A DNA stretch of 64,000 nt from Caprella mutica. Lineage: Eukaryota; Arthropoda; Malacostraca; Amphipoda; Caprellidae. Below are positions 34,826-47,399 of the stretch, one piece after another; position 1 is the stretch's first letter, and every line of letters starts with the position of its first letter. The stretch is taken from positions 91,079 to 155,078 of the forward strand of contig CANNZV010001430.1 of the NCBI GenBank assembly GCA_947561585.1. Reading direction: 5' to 3'. The notes beneath the pieces were generated by a model, which saw only the letters and a program-made list of their open reading frames with translations, did not search any database and was not told the origin of the DNA. Position numbers and translations under genes: made by a program.

Positions 34826-35355
34826 TATCATTCTGTTATATTTTCTTGATCTCAGGGCCATGGCTACACCGTCACTCAATTCACTTCAATTTGTATTCCT
34901 AACTAATGAAATCTTGTATATTCTGTATTCTATTATCTTTCATTTGAATATACATTGGTAACATAAGTCTAGGAATGGTTGAACGTATTCTCCAGGAGTC
35001 AGATTGAATAGCTAAAACAAAGTCGCTTTTTGAGATAACCCAATAAAGTTATTCATTTCGTATGGGTTAGAAAAAACGGAGTAATTTGAGAAATATGTTC
35101 TTTTTACCATTGAACAATGTTACAGGTTAAACGGTAAAAAGAGTTCACATCAAGATATTTACTCTACTAACCTACTTTGACAATTTACCGACTCCTTCAG
35201 GTTGAAATATTCCCAATTCATGACATCGAAGTACTACAACTTTGCCCATCAGAGTGACGTACGAGTCATGAAGATACGGGAAATGCGTTCAAAATTTGAT
35301 GAATGGTGTGGATTTCGATCCTCTCTGGTATCTGAATAGATATTGACTTCATCAG
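34826..35355 (+). repeat. Interspersed duplicate D1, copy 1 (about 520 bp)
   Basis: It matches 58175-59085 in the same orientation, with long near-identical blocks (TATACATTGGTAACATAAGT, CTAGGAATGGTTGAACGTAT, GAAATATTCCCAATTCATGA). This copy lacks the about 455-bp M2 insertion found in the second copy, so it represents the uninterrupted form. No coding content. The class is unknown. Confidence 0.85.
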
Positions 35356-36643
35356 CTTCTCGTGCAGAGAGTGTGAAATATTCAGAGTGGAGGTAACATT
35401 CAGCTCACTTTACTACCTATATGTACAATTGTACATATATTTTTGAAATAGAAACATTCAAATATAAATTTGTTAGGACAGTCATCCATGACATAATACA
35501 GTGTTCATCTCAACTTATTTTCTTAATTTCTATATTTCGATAGAAAATCTTATAGTGAAGTTTGAAATGAAACAATTGAAGTAGTTCTATTTTTTATTAT
35601 TCCTTAAATAAAGTTCTTATATAGTATATTAATTTATTATCCATGTAATTGAGATGCCTATTTCCAAAGTTCATTTCCATATTTTATTATATTGTATTAT
35701 ATTTACATTTGACTGTTAGCCACAGAAGAATGATTCCCTAACCAATCGATCCCCTAAATACCGAATCTTTGTCTGAAGGATCACAGGCTTACGAGTTAAC
35801 CCTTTTCGTGCCTGAATTATGATCCAATGCAAAATGAAAAAATTATATGTTAAAAATAAGTTATTTAGGGTTCATAAACATAGTATAAAAAGTGCAATAT
35901 TTTAACAAAGTTTCTTGAATCAAATTTTTTAGAATGAGTTACCTATAGTCTACATCTGACAGAAATTAACCTATTTTACCTACTAATTTTGTACACTTTC
36001 TATATCTGTAAGCTAATAGTCATTTTGGTACTGTTCATAATTTGATTTTTTATAAGTTAGATATAAATTTACATTGCATTTTTGCACTATACTTAAGTGA
36101 AACCTTGTACACAAGAATTGCTCCTTTATTTAGTTTTGGAAAGGCATGGCAAACTAGCAATATTGCAAATGAGCAGAATAAAGTGGGTTAAAGAGTGTTT
36201 TGCTGTTTTGTATCAGTTTGTTTGATGTACTAAGACATTAATCAGAGTATCATCAAACATTACATCAATATATATGTTTGCCACTCTTCATTATTGGTGT
36301 TGTTGTTTTCAGCCAACCCCCACCTTGGAGGGAGGATTCATTATTTACTAAATATACAAACAAATGCTAGTCCACAGTCAAGAATAACTTCTATTCTACT
36401 TGGTCAGAATAAGGTGACTTTCTGCCGGATGTAGAACATAGTCTACACGTTTTTAGGCTCCTCCCATTTCATATAGTTTATGCATTAAACTTGTATTTTT
36501 TTACATAACATCTTTTTAATACTACATGAGTACACAATGCGTATGATTTAATCCGATTTAAAAAAATAGAAATTATAAAAAATTAAGAAACAATTAAGCA
36601 AATAATGAAATCGCGCTCACCACAGAAGGAGAGCATTTAGCAA
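35356..36643. other. AT-rich stretch, nothing recognised
   Basis: A patch at 36290-36480 (TGTTGTTGTTTTCAGCC, ACCTTGGAGGGAGG) is less AT-rich but was not identified. Confidence 0.4.
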
Positions 36644-36994
36644 TCAGCTAAGGATCACTTCGGTAATGACACTCTATGGACATTTCAGCAAGACGGCGCG
36701 ACTTCACATACTGCAAATGTCACTCAAAACTGGTGCCATGACCATCTTCAACGGTTTTGGTCCAAAGAAATGTGGCCTCCCTGCTCCTCAGATGTTAATC
36801 CTATGGACTTTTCGGTATGGTCCATTCTTGAATCAAAGGCCTGTGGTAAATTCCATAGCAGTGTGGATGATTTAAAGCATTCGCCTTAGAGATCTTAGAA
36901 GGAAATTTCACAAGAACAGTTGCGTGCCGCAGTATTAGGAGTTCGGAGGAGATTTGAGGCTGTTATTAAAAACAAGGGGGGACATTTTGAATAA
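36644..36994 (+). pseudogene. C-terminal remnant of DD37D transposase (copy 3)
   Basis: The fragment retains the second catalytic D (QQDGATSH) and the third (NPMDFSVW) with the 37-residue spacing. The DNA-binding domains and the first catalytic D are absent. Two in-frame TAG stops (36887-36889 and 36896-36898) lie where the other copies read glutamine and tryptophan. The open part is therefore about 80 codons. It has no function and serves as a dated relic for comparing copies. Confidence 0.9.
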
Positions 36995-37117
36995 ATTTAT
37001 GATTTTTCAATTATTAAAACCCTTATGTAATAATACATAACTGTAAATTATTATATATATTTTTCGTTGGATTATTATATGCACTTTCATTTGCTTCCAA
37101 ACTTACGCCCCACCCTG
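36644..37117 (+). mobile_element. DD37D mariner-type transposon, copy 3, 5'-truncated
   Basis: Similarity to copies 1 and 2 begins abruptly at TCAGCTAAGGATCACTTCGG and continues to the intact right terminus ACTTACGCCCCACCCTG, followed by TA. The left about 820 bp are missing. The right flank is an M1 end fragment, so this element probably inserted into or beside an M1 copy. Confidence 0.92.
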
Positions 37118-37125
37118 TATACCAA

Positions 37126-37522
37126 AATATATTTGGTATTTATGTATGAACAAAGTCAAGAAAGGCCAGTAAATTTAAAGGAATGACATGTAAGATATAA
37201 AATATTTTAAAAAATGTGTGCTTAGAAAACACGCGTCAAACATATTAGGGTTAACACACATCAGTCCATAAGTTTTCATGGAGTACTCTCAAATGTTCGA
37301 GCTGTGATTGGGTAACAATCCACCCAATCACAGCTCTGCTCTCTCAGTTGCCAATGTCTTGTATATATTTGTATTTATTTCTCCTTGTATGTTCAATATC
37401 TTACTTGGAATTTGGTTCGAATTAGTTTAGTAAAAAAAAACGTACATTAAGTTTATTGATAAGACATGTGTTTTATAGTCGAACATTCCGATAAATTCTG
37501 ATGGTCAAATTCATTAGGGTTA
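37126..37522. mobile_element. MITE family M1, copy d, mosaic of two opposed fragments
   Basis: Positions 37126-37252 correspond to the right end of M1 in plus orientation, ending CGTCAAACATATTAGGG. Positions 37254-37522 correspond to the interior and the other end in minus orientation, from CACACATCAGTCCATAAG to GGTCAAATTCATTAGGG. The hairpin GAGCTGTGATTGGG / CCCAATCACAGCTC is perfect here (37300-37335). The arrangement implies an internal inversion or one M1 inserted into another. The DD37D copy 3 abuts its left side. Confidence 0.7.
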
Positions 37523-38465
37523 ACTAATGTCAAACAAGCTAATTACTCGTTAATAATTAAACAAATTAATTTCTCAGTATAGAGAAAGATTTGGTATAGT
37601 CACTGAAGAATGAAGTGGTCATCTTTTCATCTGCAGTAACAATAAATCTCTCACAGAATACATTTCCATATCAAACACTCTGAACCTTCCACTCTACATT
37701 ATGAATTCTACTTCACTTGAAACAAACATCCCTTCCTAATTCAAACCATAAATCTCTCCAATTCTTAAGAATATAATCAGTGTCTGCATTCAGAGTGAAT
37801 TTGGAAGCAAGAATAATAATATCAAAAATTTGATTTACTGTCGACATTATTGAACGTTACCTTTATATGGTCCAAATTTTCCACTTTTCTCCCTTCATTT
37901 AAAAGGTGAAACTAATGTTCACAGAGAGTTCAGCAAGAGGTGAAAAGGTGATTCATTTTTTAGAATCTCCTGGTAATGCTAAGTTGAGTCAAACAGACCA
38001 TGGAGTGAGTATATATAATAAGATTCCAAAATTTGAATTTCTTCCATCAACGACGAAATAATTGAACAGAAAATTTATTTAGAGCCTTTTAACTATCAAT
38101 AAAAGTAATGCTGTCATATAACAATATATTTTCTTCAAAATACAACCTTTTATATTGAAGCAATTGGTTTTCAAAGTTAATTTATATTAACCAGAAAGAC
38201 TTTCTTTAACGCTAATGCGATACTGCAGATAATATTTAGAGTGTAACAAGAACCATTTAACCTTTCCTCATTCTATCGGTATAGTGAGGGGAGTCTTTTC
38301 TAAACCTTCAATCATTCTTTTTCTCCATGGGATATCCATTACAACTAACGGTGAGAAAGCTCTTTATTTATTCTCCATTCAATATGCATTTTGTTTATGA
38401 TATGCTGTCAGCAATATATTGTTTCGTTCAATAAATATTTTTTTCAATTTGTGTTTTTACATATA
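37523..38465. other. AT-rich stretch, nothing recognised
   Basis: No gene or repeat could be supported. Confidence 0.4.
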
Positions 38466-40057
38466 CAGTAGTGGCCAAAATATAGGGTAGGCAATAACAA
38501 ATTATCTAAATCTTTAATTTAATATAAAGTATAGAACACACATTATGGAAATTTTGCATGTATTTTCACATAAAGCTCATATGTATTAGTATGAAATTTC
38601 ATAGCATTTGGACAAATATCGTAGCAATAGTTCGATATTTCACATCAAACAATTAATATAGATCTGGTTAAAAGTTAAGGATAAATTCAATACTTTGTGA
38701 ATAATTCTTTAATATACCACTTCAATACATCTTCTACAACAAAATTTTAGTAATTTTGTACATTTTCATCCTCCAGATATGTCCATGATTTTCCACATTT
38801 CTTGTGTTTCTTCTCTGAGTTCTGTCTGCAATTATTATCCAAACAACCTCAATTCGATTAAGGTCAGGGCTCTGTGCATGCCAGCTCATTTGACCAATTT
38901 CTTCATCTTCTAATAGGGTCCTAACTTTTTTTATCTGAGTAAAAGAGTACATTGTCCTGCTTGAAACTCGGTGTTTGAAGGTCAGCTGCTTGTTTATAGG
39001 GGAGAGTGTGTTGACAAAAGAGCTGTTTTATACTTCTACAATAATTCCCCCGTGCAGATGAACAATTGGACCAAGTCCAGCAGAAGGAATGATCCTCAAA
39101 CCATCACATTACAACCTCCAAACTTAACTGGTTTCTTGACGCAGCTCAGAGTTAACATTTCACCTACTATACGTTTAATTCCTACTTTCCCTTTAGAACC
39201 GAAGTTATTAAATCTTCTTTCATTCATCAAAAAAGAATGAACTTTCGACCTCTGATCAATCGACCAAACGACATACTCATGACAAAACACAAGTAGTACT
39301 TTCCATTTCTTTTTAGAGATTGAAATCTTCGATGCAGGGGCAAATGATTGCAAACCAAATTGTTGAAGTGGAAGGTAGAATAGACCGGGAGACCGTGCTA
39401 CCAGATATGACATCTATCTCACGAAAAATTTGACTAGAAGTGTTTAAATTAGCTAACTTGCAAACTACTTTGTTAATTATCATAATCTTCTCTCAGCAAT
39501 GCTTTGGGAAGTCTACCATTCTTCGATTTTGAATCAATAACTCCATACTGCTTATGCTGAGCCACAATATGTAGCACAATTCTTTTGGACTCTCATATGG
39601 CGATAGAAATCTCTGGCAACGACAATTGGAGACGGCACTTGAAGAAAAAACTCAACAAATGTAGAAAATTTGTTTTTATTTCTGGAGGATGATTAAAAGA
39701 TGGATAGCTCCTTCATATTGTGCAAAATTAGTGGAATTTTGTGGTAGAAGATTTCATTGAAGTTATGTAGCGAAGAATTATTCACAAAGTATTGAGTGAA
39801 TTGTCAATATCCGGAAATGTTTCAAAGTTTATGATGGCTATCCTTAACTTTTGACCAGATCTGAATTTATTGTTCGAGATGAAATATCGAACCATTGCTA
39901 AAATATTTGTCCAAAAGTTTCGAAACTTCATAAGAATACATACGAGCTCTATATAAAAATACGTGCAAAATTTCAATAATATGTCTTACGTACTTTTTAT
40001 GAAATTATAAATTTAGATAGCTTGATCATGCCTACCCTTATATTTTGGCCACTACTG
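38466..40057 (-). mobile_element. Tc1-type transposon with long terminal repeats, degenerate
   Basis: The ends CAGTAGTGGCCAAAATATAG and the complement of TATATTTTGGCCACTACTG-type sequence are flanked by TA at 38464-38465 and 40058-40059. The inverted repeats run about 250 bp on each side. An inner motif (CTGGTTAAAAGTTAAGGAT at about 38665; its complement at about 39845) resembles the outer TGGCCAAAATATAGGGTA, again suggesting IR/DR organisation. Length is 1592 bp. Confidence 0.85.
38734..39640 (-). pseudogene. Tc1-type transposase remnant, multiple frameshifts and stops
   Basis: On the minus strand, from about 39640 downward, pieces of a DNA-binding region appear (IINKVVCKLANLNTSS). Then come ERRFNNFGSKGKVGIKR and CVKKPVKFGG..NVMV, matching the block after the first catalytic position of Tc1 transposases. 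The second catalytic D is in KQDN at about 38955. SPDLNRIEVVW carries the final E, 34 residues further when one frame change is bridged. The tail RTQRRNTRNVENH is also family-like. The position expected to hold the first catalytic acid reads ERRFN, so it is probably lost. Frames switch several times, so it is inactive. Confidence 0.8.
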
Positions 40058-40984
40058 TATAGTTATAATATTATCAACAATAAGCTACCGTGTATGTGAA
40101 GGAATGAATAGAATCTCAATATATGGATTGAGTTAAATAGACTTCATCTTATTTAGAATATATTCTATAAGATACATATGACGGGAGTTGACGTTTCGAT
40201 TACATTTTTTTCACCGGTAAATTCCATCTTGGTAAATTCCATTTAGGTAAATAATAAATACACAATTCACCTAACTTTAATTTAGTTATCCAGTTGGTTC
40301 TTGTTAGCGTTTCTTCACAATTCAAGTTCTTTTCAGCTATAAAAACTCTTTGCTTTATACATTTTGCTTCGAAACTTTTGAAAGGTTTTCATATCGATAT
40401 TGGTGACAGAACACCAAAATTGCAAAGCCAAATATCTTGATATCTCCTGAACCCATCCAGCCGAAAGCGACGGTATATATCGTATTGTTAGTCCTTCAAA
40501 CACTCTAGTGGATATTTACACTATCTAAATGAGAAAGAAGTCCTCGCTTTATAGATGTTTGCATTTAGAGTTGAAAATATATTCAATTTTGTCTAGATGA
40601 GAATTTATTATACCCAAGTTGAATTTTTATCAATATTATAGTTAATTAAGTTCTCTTTTACAAATTATATATTTTTATAGATATTTATGTTTCATTCTCA
40701 TGAACTAATTACATATTCATTTTTATTTTACAGACAAATACACTTACTAAATCACATAATACTAATATTAGAATTGAATATTTGGTCATATATTGAAAGT
40801 TATGCATAAATAATGCAGTAATGTTCTATATCACTTATACACAATAATATTGATGTGATTATGCTGCATAGCTAATTCATATCCCTTACAGAAAATTTCA
40901 AGTTTGAGCTTCAGGGAATATCAAACTTGTTCAGAGCTATTTAAATTACATCAAAATTTCCTACCAACACATACAAATGCTTTA
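40058..40984. other. AT-rich stretch, nothing recognised
   Basis: A short GGTAAATTCCAT(C/T)T repeat lies near 40215-40250. Otherwise nothing can be supported. Confidence 0.4.
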
Positions 40985-41084
40985 CTCGTTTCACCATTGA
41001 TAATAACTTAAAGTTCACTATTTTTCCAGATAAATCAAGGGATGTAAAAAAGATTCGAAGCTCCATTACCGTATATCTAAATTC
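40985..41084 (+). mobile_element. Interspersed repeat family M3, left-end fragment
   Basis: It is collinear with 1272-1393: TTCACC, TAATAA, GATAAATC/GTAAATCGAGGGATG and TTCGAAGCTCCATTACCG. The match stops at the start of the adjacent M2 copy. Confidence 0.6.
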
Positions 41085-41548
41085 AAAAGGTAGAACCTCT
41101 TAGGGTAGAAATTAAAAGATTACTACCGCTAACAATTTAGATACATAAATAGTGTTTCTTGCGGATAAGTTTTTAAGATAATATTTCAAGGTTACTAACT
41201 CATTGATTGGCTATGGATATTGACCAATTAAGCTATCAGGAAACATGCTGCACCTCCCCCTTCCGATCCACTCTCCCAATAGGTATTAGTCAATCATGAA
41301 GTGTGCACTGTGTAGTACAAGAAACTAACAGATACATCAACTACATTTCAGCAATCTATGTTGAGAGATTCAAAGCTCTTGTTATTTTCAAATTGATTTA
41401 ATCAACTCTTGATTATATTCAAGGAGGAGGAGCTAACTGTTTAGTGCTCCGCCCCATTTGGCTCCTCCTTATTGCCGACCAATCAGAGAAAAGTAATCAT
41501 TAAAAACATTATCCGTAAAAAGATTCTTGCTGCACTGTATCGATGGAA
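41085..41548 (+). mobile_element. Interspersed repeat family M2, near-complete copy
   Basis: About 460 bp are collinear with the copy nested at 58437. Shared blocks are GGGTAGAAATTAAAAGATTACTAC, TTGCGGATAA, TTACTAACTCATTGATTGG, ATGAAGTGTGCA, TTGAGAG, TGCCGACCAATCAGAGA and ACATTATCCGTAAAA. Only some of these blocks are shared with the partial copies. No coding potential. Termini were not resolved into inverted repeats. Confidence 0.7.
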
Positions 41549-43296
41549 ACTAATGCAGTAAATTAGTGTAACATAAACTAATTTAAACTCTAGTTAACCT
41601 TACCAAAGTGAAGCAATGTTTCTTGGTGCCGCATTGTCTCAATATTTGAACAATGTTGTAACGATAATCTCTGCCACCTCTTAGTTAGCACGAAAACAAA
41701 AATTAGTATGAAATACTATATATTGGTTCCTATTCTCGACTATTTAAATACTACAATTATTTATAAGCTCCATTCTATTGTTTCATTCGACTCTGAAATA
41801 AAATCAAATAGTCATGAAAACAAATCATAAGAAAATAAAATAAAATATTTTAAAAAGAACTAAGATTATAATGAATAATGATGTAAACAATAGACAAACA
41901 ATAGCACAAACAATAGCGCAAACAATAGCACTAACAATAGCTTCACTTCCTCACTATAACAGTGACAATAATTGTTCCCAATCACAATCGCAATCATCTC
42001 CAAAATAACATTGTCAGTTTTTCATTTCCTTGTAATGATTTCCACAGCCAAAACTCTCCATTTATTGGTCTGAAATTGACCCTTTGCCATTTATTGAAAT
42101 AATATTAGAAATATTTATGAGTTACGAACAATTTAGACTTATATTCTATTATTAGAGGTTATTTAAACTCATCGTTGAAGGTTTTTTAAAGTTTCTTATA
42201 AATAACTTTTTTATATATAACTTATATATAACTTATATTCTATTGAACTGAATTATGAGAAATAGATATGCAAGATTTATTTCTTTTCTAAGTAACTTTG
42301 TTTGTATTCCTTTTCATGAAAGAGAAACTAGAATTTATAAAAAATCATTCTTTTCATGGAGCCAAATTGTGAAAAATTTAATAAATTTAATTCCAAGAAT
42401 TATTCTTCAAACTCTATCTATACTATTTGATGCATAATTGCATATACAATATACACTTTACTCTGTTTTAAACCCCTATGTTAATTGATAAAGTGAAATA
42501 TAATTCATCACCCCATTAAATTCCACCACAGGTGAATAATATACACACTATTGTGGGGGTAGGTTAGTGGTCGAGTTAAGGGGTATTGGGGAATTCAAAG
42601 GACAATAATTTGTTCAGATGTTATATATAGAACATAGAACATCACTTGAATATCAAATTTCATTATTATTTTCATCAATATCGTTTTCAGATCAAACTGA
42701 AGCAAGAGACATCCTAATATAACTTCTAATATTAATTTAATAAGTAGGGACAGAATGTTATATTCACATGAATTCCTTTTAATTATTAACTGGTTTTCTA
42801 TTTCAAGTAAGAGAAATTTGCAGTATTTTATGCTTATTCATAAATAATATGATGTCTGAAATATATACCTTATAACAACATGTTATTGAAACCTGGAATA
42901 TTAAACTAAAATTTTAAATGTTGTGAAATATTTTCAGTTTCCTAATAACTTCACTGAATTTAATCCGTTCTATTTGTGTGTACATATAACTAACTCTATT
43001 GACACAATGTAAATGTGTTAGTTTCAAGATACAGCTCCCAAATTGAATATCATGAAGTACCTACGAAATAATTTACAAGCTAATTGAGTTACAAACGGTG
43101 TGAGAGGTTTACCCTACGCCAAATTAATTAGAAAAGCAATGGTTTAAAGTCTAATATCTCAGGGTGCTTCAGATAAAATTTATTGCTAAGAGAGGTAGCT
43201 TGAGGCTCATTTTGGTGAGTAAATGTGTGAAAGGAAGAAAATCCTGTACCTGATATGAGTAAGAAAAACGCAAAAGGTTAGATAGATTAATGATGT
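41549..43296. other. AT-rich stretch with one short 12-bp repeat
   Basis: At 41885-41940 a 12-bp unit (ACAATAGCACAA) repeats about five times. No gene was recognised. The 60-codon frame at 42255 is AT-driven. Confidence 0.5.
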
Positions 43297-43590
43297 ACTG
43301 CAGATAGCATACTAAAGATACCAAACTCTAACGATTCTCTACAGCAGATAGTATACTAAAGATACCAAACTTTAACGATTCTCCACTGCAGAGAGCACAC
43401 TAAAGATGCCAAACTCTAACGATTCTCTACAGCAGATAGCATACTAAAGATACCAAACTCTAAGGTTTCTCTACAGCAGATAGCATACTACAGATACAAA
43501 ACTCTAACGATTCTCTACAGCAGATAGCATACTACAGATGCCAAACTCTAACGATTCTCAACTGCAGATAGCATACTAAAGACACCAAAC
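43297..43590. repeat. Minisatellite, 44-bp unit, about 6.7 copies
   Basis: CAGATAGCATACTAAAGATA starts at 43301 and 43345 and then at 44-bp intervals. Each unit continues with CCAAACTCTAACGATTCTCTACAG. Units differ at a few positions (AAAGAT/CAGAT, ACC/GCC). Confidence 0.92.
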
Positions 43591-44711
43591 ACAAGTTAAA
43601 TATTGACGATAACTTATTATGAATATTCTACCAAATAACAAAAATATTATTTATAATACCTGCTTCTTTAATAATTGCTCTCATACGTGTTATTGCTCAT
43701 GGTCCAACAGTGTTTGTTACAACTTCAACTAGACTTTAATAACAGTGTCTGTGATATTAACAAAACTGTTATACAGCAGAACAATAAACTGAAATGAAAA
43801 CTAGTTCGCATCAAGACTTCAAATAAAATCCAAATGTAATATTGCTAAGATTTGAAAGGCACACGAGAATTAGAGATATAAAAAAATAACCTAAATGATA
43901 TCTCTGTTAAATATTGAAAAAAATTAAATTTAGAATAAATTTTTTCCATTTAGATTCACAAATAGTCATTTATTTACAGAATATTTAAATAAAAAAAAAT
44001 ATGGGTTTAAAATAACCACATGGAATGCACAGTGCACCTTGCACATAGATACTCATGGAGCTAACATAACTATAAATAAAGTACATCGGTACCCATGGAG
44101 CAGCATAACAGCTCTCCATGAATTCATTTTCCTGCAGGCAGACGCTGAAATATCAGAGCCATTGACCCTTTACTGGAGATTAACGTGTGTATTTTATAGC
44201 CAAAAGAAGAGGAGCAACAGCGGAATATACAAACAGTGCTTTGGATATTCTCCATATGCAATATTCGTCAGACTTATACGAACATTAGCCAGATCCGAAA
44301 TAGGAAAGAAAATTCTATATTAATGTAGATTTTATGAAGTATATTATGTACCCATCCCTCCAAAGTTTGTTTACTAACCAATTCGTTGGTGCGGGCACAC
44401 CACTCCACACTAAAGCTCTTGATTGACTTTTCGATATTTTATCTTCTTATGAACCATGATTACACAATACACATCCATTGCTCAACACCGAAGAATAATT
44501 TTCATCAAGAATAAAATTAACAAACAAAGACAAGAAACAAATATGTTTATTAGTATTATTGTTTGGGGGAGGGTCACTCTTGTCACTCTGCACGGAGCTT
44601 GGTGTGCGTAAATTTCTTGCACATCTAATTAAGCCGTTACTTCGATCTCATGTACTCAAACACACTCGTGCATCTCATGACTGGAGAGAGCTCTGATATA
44701 CTCGTAATATA
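43591..44711. other. AT-rich stretch, nothing recognised
   Basis: A frame at 44039-44323 uses a TTG start and has no recognised domain. CATGGAG-type words recur near 44055-44125 without a clear period. Confidence 0.4.
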
Positions 44712-46045
44712 CAGAGTATTCTGAAAAAAAGTACCCCATTTTTGTATTAATTATATCTCAGGTTAAAATTGATATATTTTAAATCTGTTCATTTCATAAT
44801 AAAGAAAATTTTGTTTTTCATAAGAATAAGAATTCTTGTGAATATTTCTTAATTATGAGTGCACAGTAAGAGGTTTGATGGACAGGATTAAATTATGCTT
44901 GTACCAACCCCCAATTCCCACAATAACACAGAAAATGAACTTCAAGAAAATACTAATCATCCTTCAACTGTTATTTTTGATATTTCTTAGAATTTTGAAG
45001 AAATAGTAACTGTTTGATATGCATTTTGCATTTATTTTAATTTTATACGAATGTTCAAAATGCAAATAAAACATCTTGTAATTTCTGTCCCCTGACTACG
45101 TTAAGCGAAGGGCGTTTTGCAATCAGATTTCCGTTCAACAACCTATAGGTTCATCGAATGATTAGTAGTCACAGATGAGGCTGCATTTTCACCTTAATAT
45201 TCAAAATACAAGAATGTGGTTTATTATTATACCCGAAAAAAATTATTTTGAAAACAGCATACGCAAAGAGAAGCTTTCTGTGTTTGCGAGTCTTTGTGGT
45301 AATGGAACATTCACGTACGTACCTTTCCTTCTTTTATGATGTAAATTAGACTCAACCTTATTTATAAATGACAATTGCGTTGGTAATTCAATACCTAAAG
45401 CTGGCTTAAAACCGCAATGCATTCAGGCATATTTGATTTCAGCAAGAGGAATCACCATTCCATCGACACATCACACTATCACAGTCAAAGACATATTTCG
45501 AGAAGTATTTGAACAGCGGGTACTAGCACTAGGACTTGATGAAGTGGCCACAAAGACGCCCAGAACTAACCTCATGTGAATTTTTACTTTGGGGATTTGT
45601 TAAGAATCTCGTATTTAAAACACCACCTCCGACATTAGGAGTAAAGGGTTGAGGATGCATTTGAAGCATTGAAGAACGATCGAAAAATGATCTGCAGAGC
45701 AGTTGGCCGTTTAATGAATCGTGCTAAGACTTGTTTTGAAAGGAACAGCGGTCATGTTGAATCATTCTAAAGGTTGATTTACATTTTAAGTTTATTATAG
45801 ATTTTTTGTTCTTCTATTGTCGGAATTAGATTTCGTTGTTAGGAAAACTGAGATGAAGATGAACATTTCAAAAATGTTATTTCAATAATTACTTGGTACA
45901 AGCATAATTTACCCCTATCCATTCAACATCTTACTGTGAACTCATAATTTAGTAAATATTCACAAAAATCTTCATTCGTATGAAAAATAAAATTTCCTTT
46001 AGTATCAAAGAAACAGATTTAAAATATCTCAATTTCAACTGGAGA
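44712..46045 (+). mobile_element. Mariner-superfamily element relic with about 170-bp terminal repeats
   Basis: The left end CAGAGTATTCTGAAAAAAAG is preceded by TA. About 190 bp of left sequence match the complement of 45890-46045 (GGTACAAGCATAATTTA, TCTTACTGTG, CTCATAATT, AACAGATTTAAAATAT). The outermost about 30 bp of the right repeat are missing or replaced, so the right boundary is approximate. Confidence 0.75.
45120..45772 (+). pseudogene. Mariner-superfamily transposase remnant
   Basis: Recognisable pieces are VVTDEAAFSP near 45165, the first catalytic D in a TDEA context common in one insect-wide group, and then a degraded middle. WPQRRPELTSCEFLLWG-like text at about 45545-45598 corresponds to the WPPRSPDLTPxDFFLWG block holding the third catalytic acid, here with D-to-E changes. 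The end matches the family C-terminus (GHVESF type) with TAA at about 45768-45770. Several stops and frame changes intervene. The QHDGAPAH-type second motif was not found. Dead relic; the finer family is not assigned. Confidence 0.7.
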
Positions 46046-47390
46046 TCAGTCTTTCGAATCAGTTTAAAATGAAAGTCATTATTCTTCTTCTATGTTGAAT
46101 GACGATCTTGCAGCAGTGGCCAAGTCATTAGGTGTAATACTATTTAATTATGTAAATGATAATAAACAATATAGAGAACTGTTTCAGTTTAATTCTCAGA
46201 CAGATTATTTATGGCCCAGGCGATCACAAGATCATATTTCAATATCTTTCTTAATTTCATTAAAAACAAACAAAAGCCTCATGGTGATGGCAAAGATAGA
46301 AACATTTTATCTATTAATCTTATTCAAAAATTCACATGTCAGAATTTCTTTGAACTATGATGAATTTCTCAAATAAAAAAGGGACACAAGTACCAGTGAC
46401 TGCACACACATAAAAGAGGAAAAAGAAGAACTTCTTCTGAATTTGAAGTCAAATATCTAAATAAAATCTTCAAAGAGTTGTACTCGATGAGCCTAGACAT
46501 ACAGAGCAACAATTAGATGCTTTTTAAAATATAAATAAAGTGATTTGTAGATTAGTAACGTAGTATAAAATGCAATTAAATAATTTAAATGGAAAATTTC
46601 ATAGAACGCCAACCATGAATCATATATGATGTCTATTTTGAAACAAAAATTTTCCTCCTGGTCTTCTTTTTTATATTAAAATAATATGAAATTGACAGAG
46701 CATTTCAAGATTAGACGGAAGAAAGGAATAAAATACAATATTTAGACAAACTGTGCAGTTCAACAAACTACATCTATATTTGGAGTTTCAAAGTTCTTAT
46801 TGTTTAAAATGTACTTCAATTCAACTCATAATAATTATATGCAATGAGGAGCGGGCAAATCATTAATCAGAAATTTATGCAGTAGGGACAATTTCTCAAA
46901 AAACCTTCTGTGTTGTTCACTATATTTTTAAAGTGTCAAATGGAAAAAACACAACCTTTGTTTGAATGTAATTCTGGGCAAACTTCAAAACGAGCAATCA
47001 TTAATGAGTCTGTTATCATTTGTAAATTTTACATATTTTCCTCTGCATATATTTTCACTGATAATTTAATTAACAACCTGATATCTGCATTTGTTGCCAC
47101 AGATACATTTACAGAAATATGAATGCCTTTTTTGAATAATTGACAGGCGTGAAAGTTTTCGAGAAAGCAGAGAAAATGTCTGCTGTTTTTGTATTCTATT
47201 CGAAACGCTTCATTTTCCTCAAAGAATACTGAAGTGAATTGCCAAACTTTGGAAGAACTCTGAGATGTGTCAAAATGAGGAAAATGAAGAGTAATTTTCA
47301 TTGAATTGTAAAATTGTTATGCAAACTTTTGACTGCAGTTTGAACGCTTGAAGAAATTACTTGAAAGAGATTTTGGAGTAGGAGTAAAAA
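46046..47390. other. AT-rich stretch with a small M2 fragment
   Basis: Positions 46765-46862 match part of M2 (AAAGTTCTTATTGTTT, CAACTCATAATAATTATATGCAA, GGAGCGGG). Three AT-driven frames in the region have no motif. No gene can be supported. Confidence 0.4.
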
Positions 47391-47399
47391 AAAAGGATT

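Noticed and set aside
44039..44323. 94-codon frame
   Set aside because: It starts with TTG, has no domain or start context, and lies in featureless AT-rich sequence.
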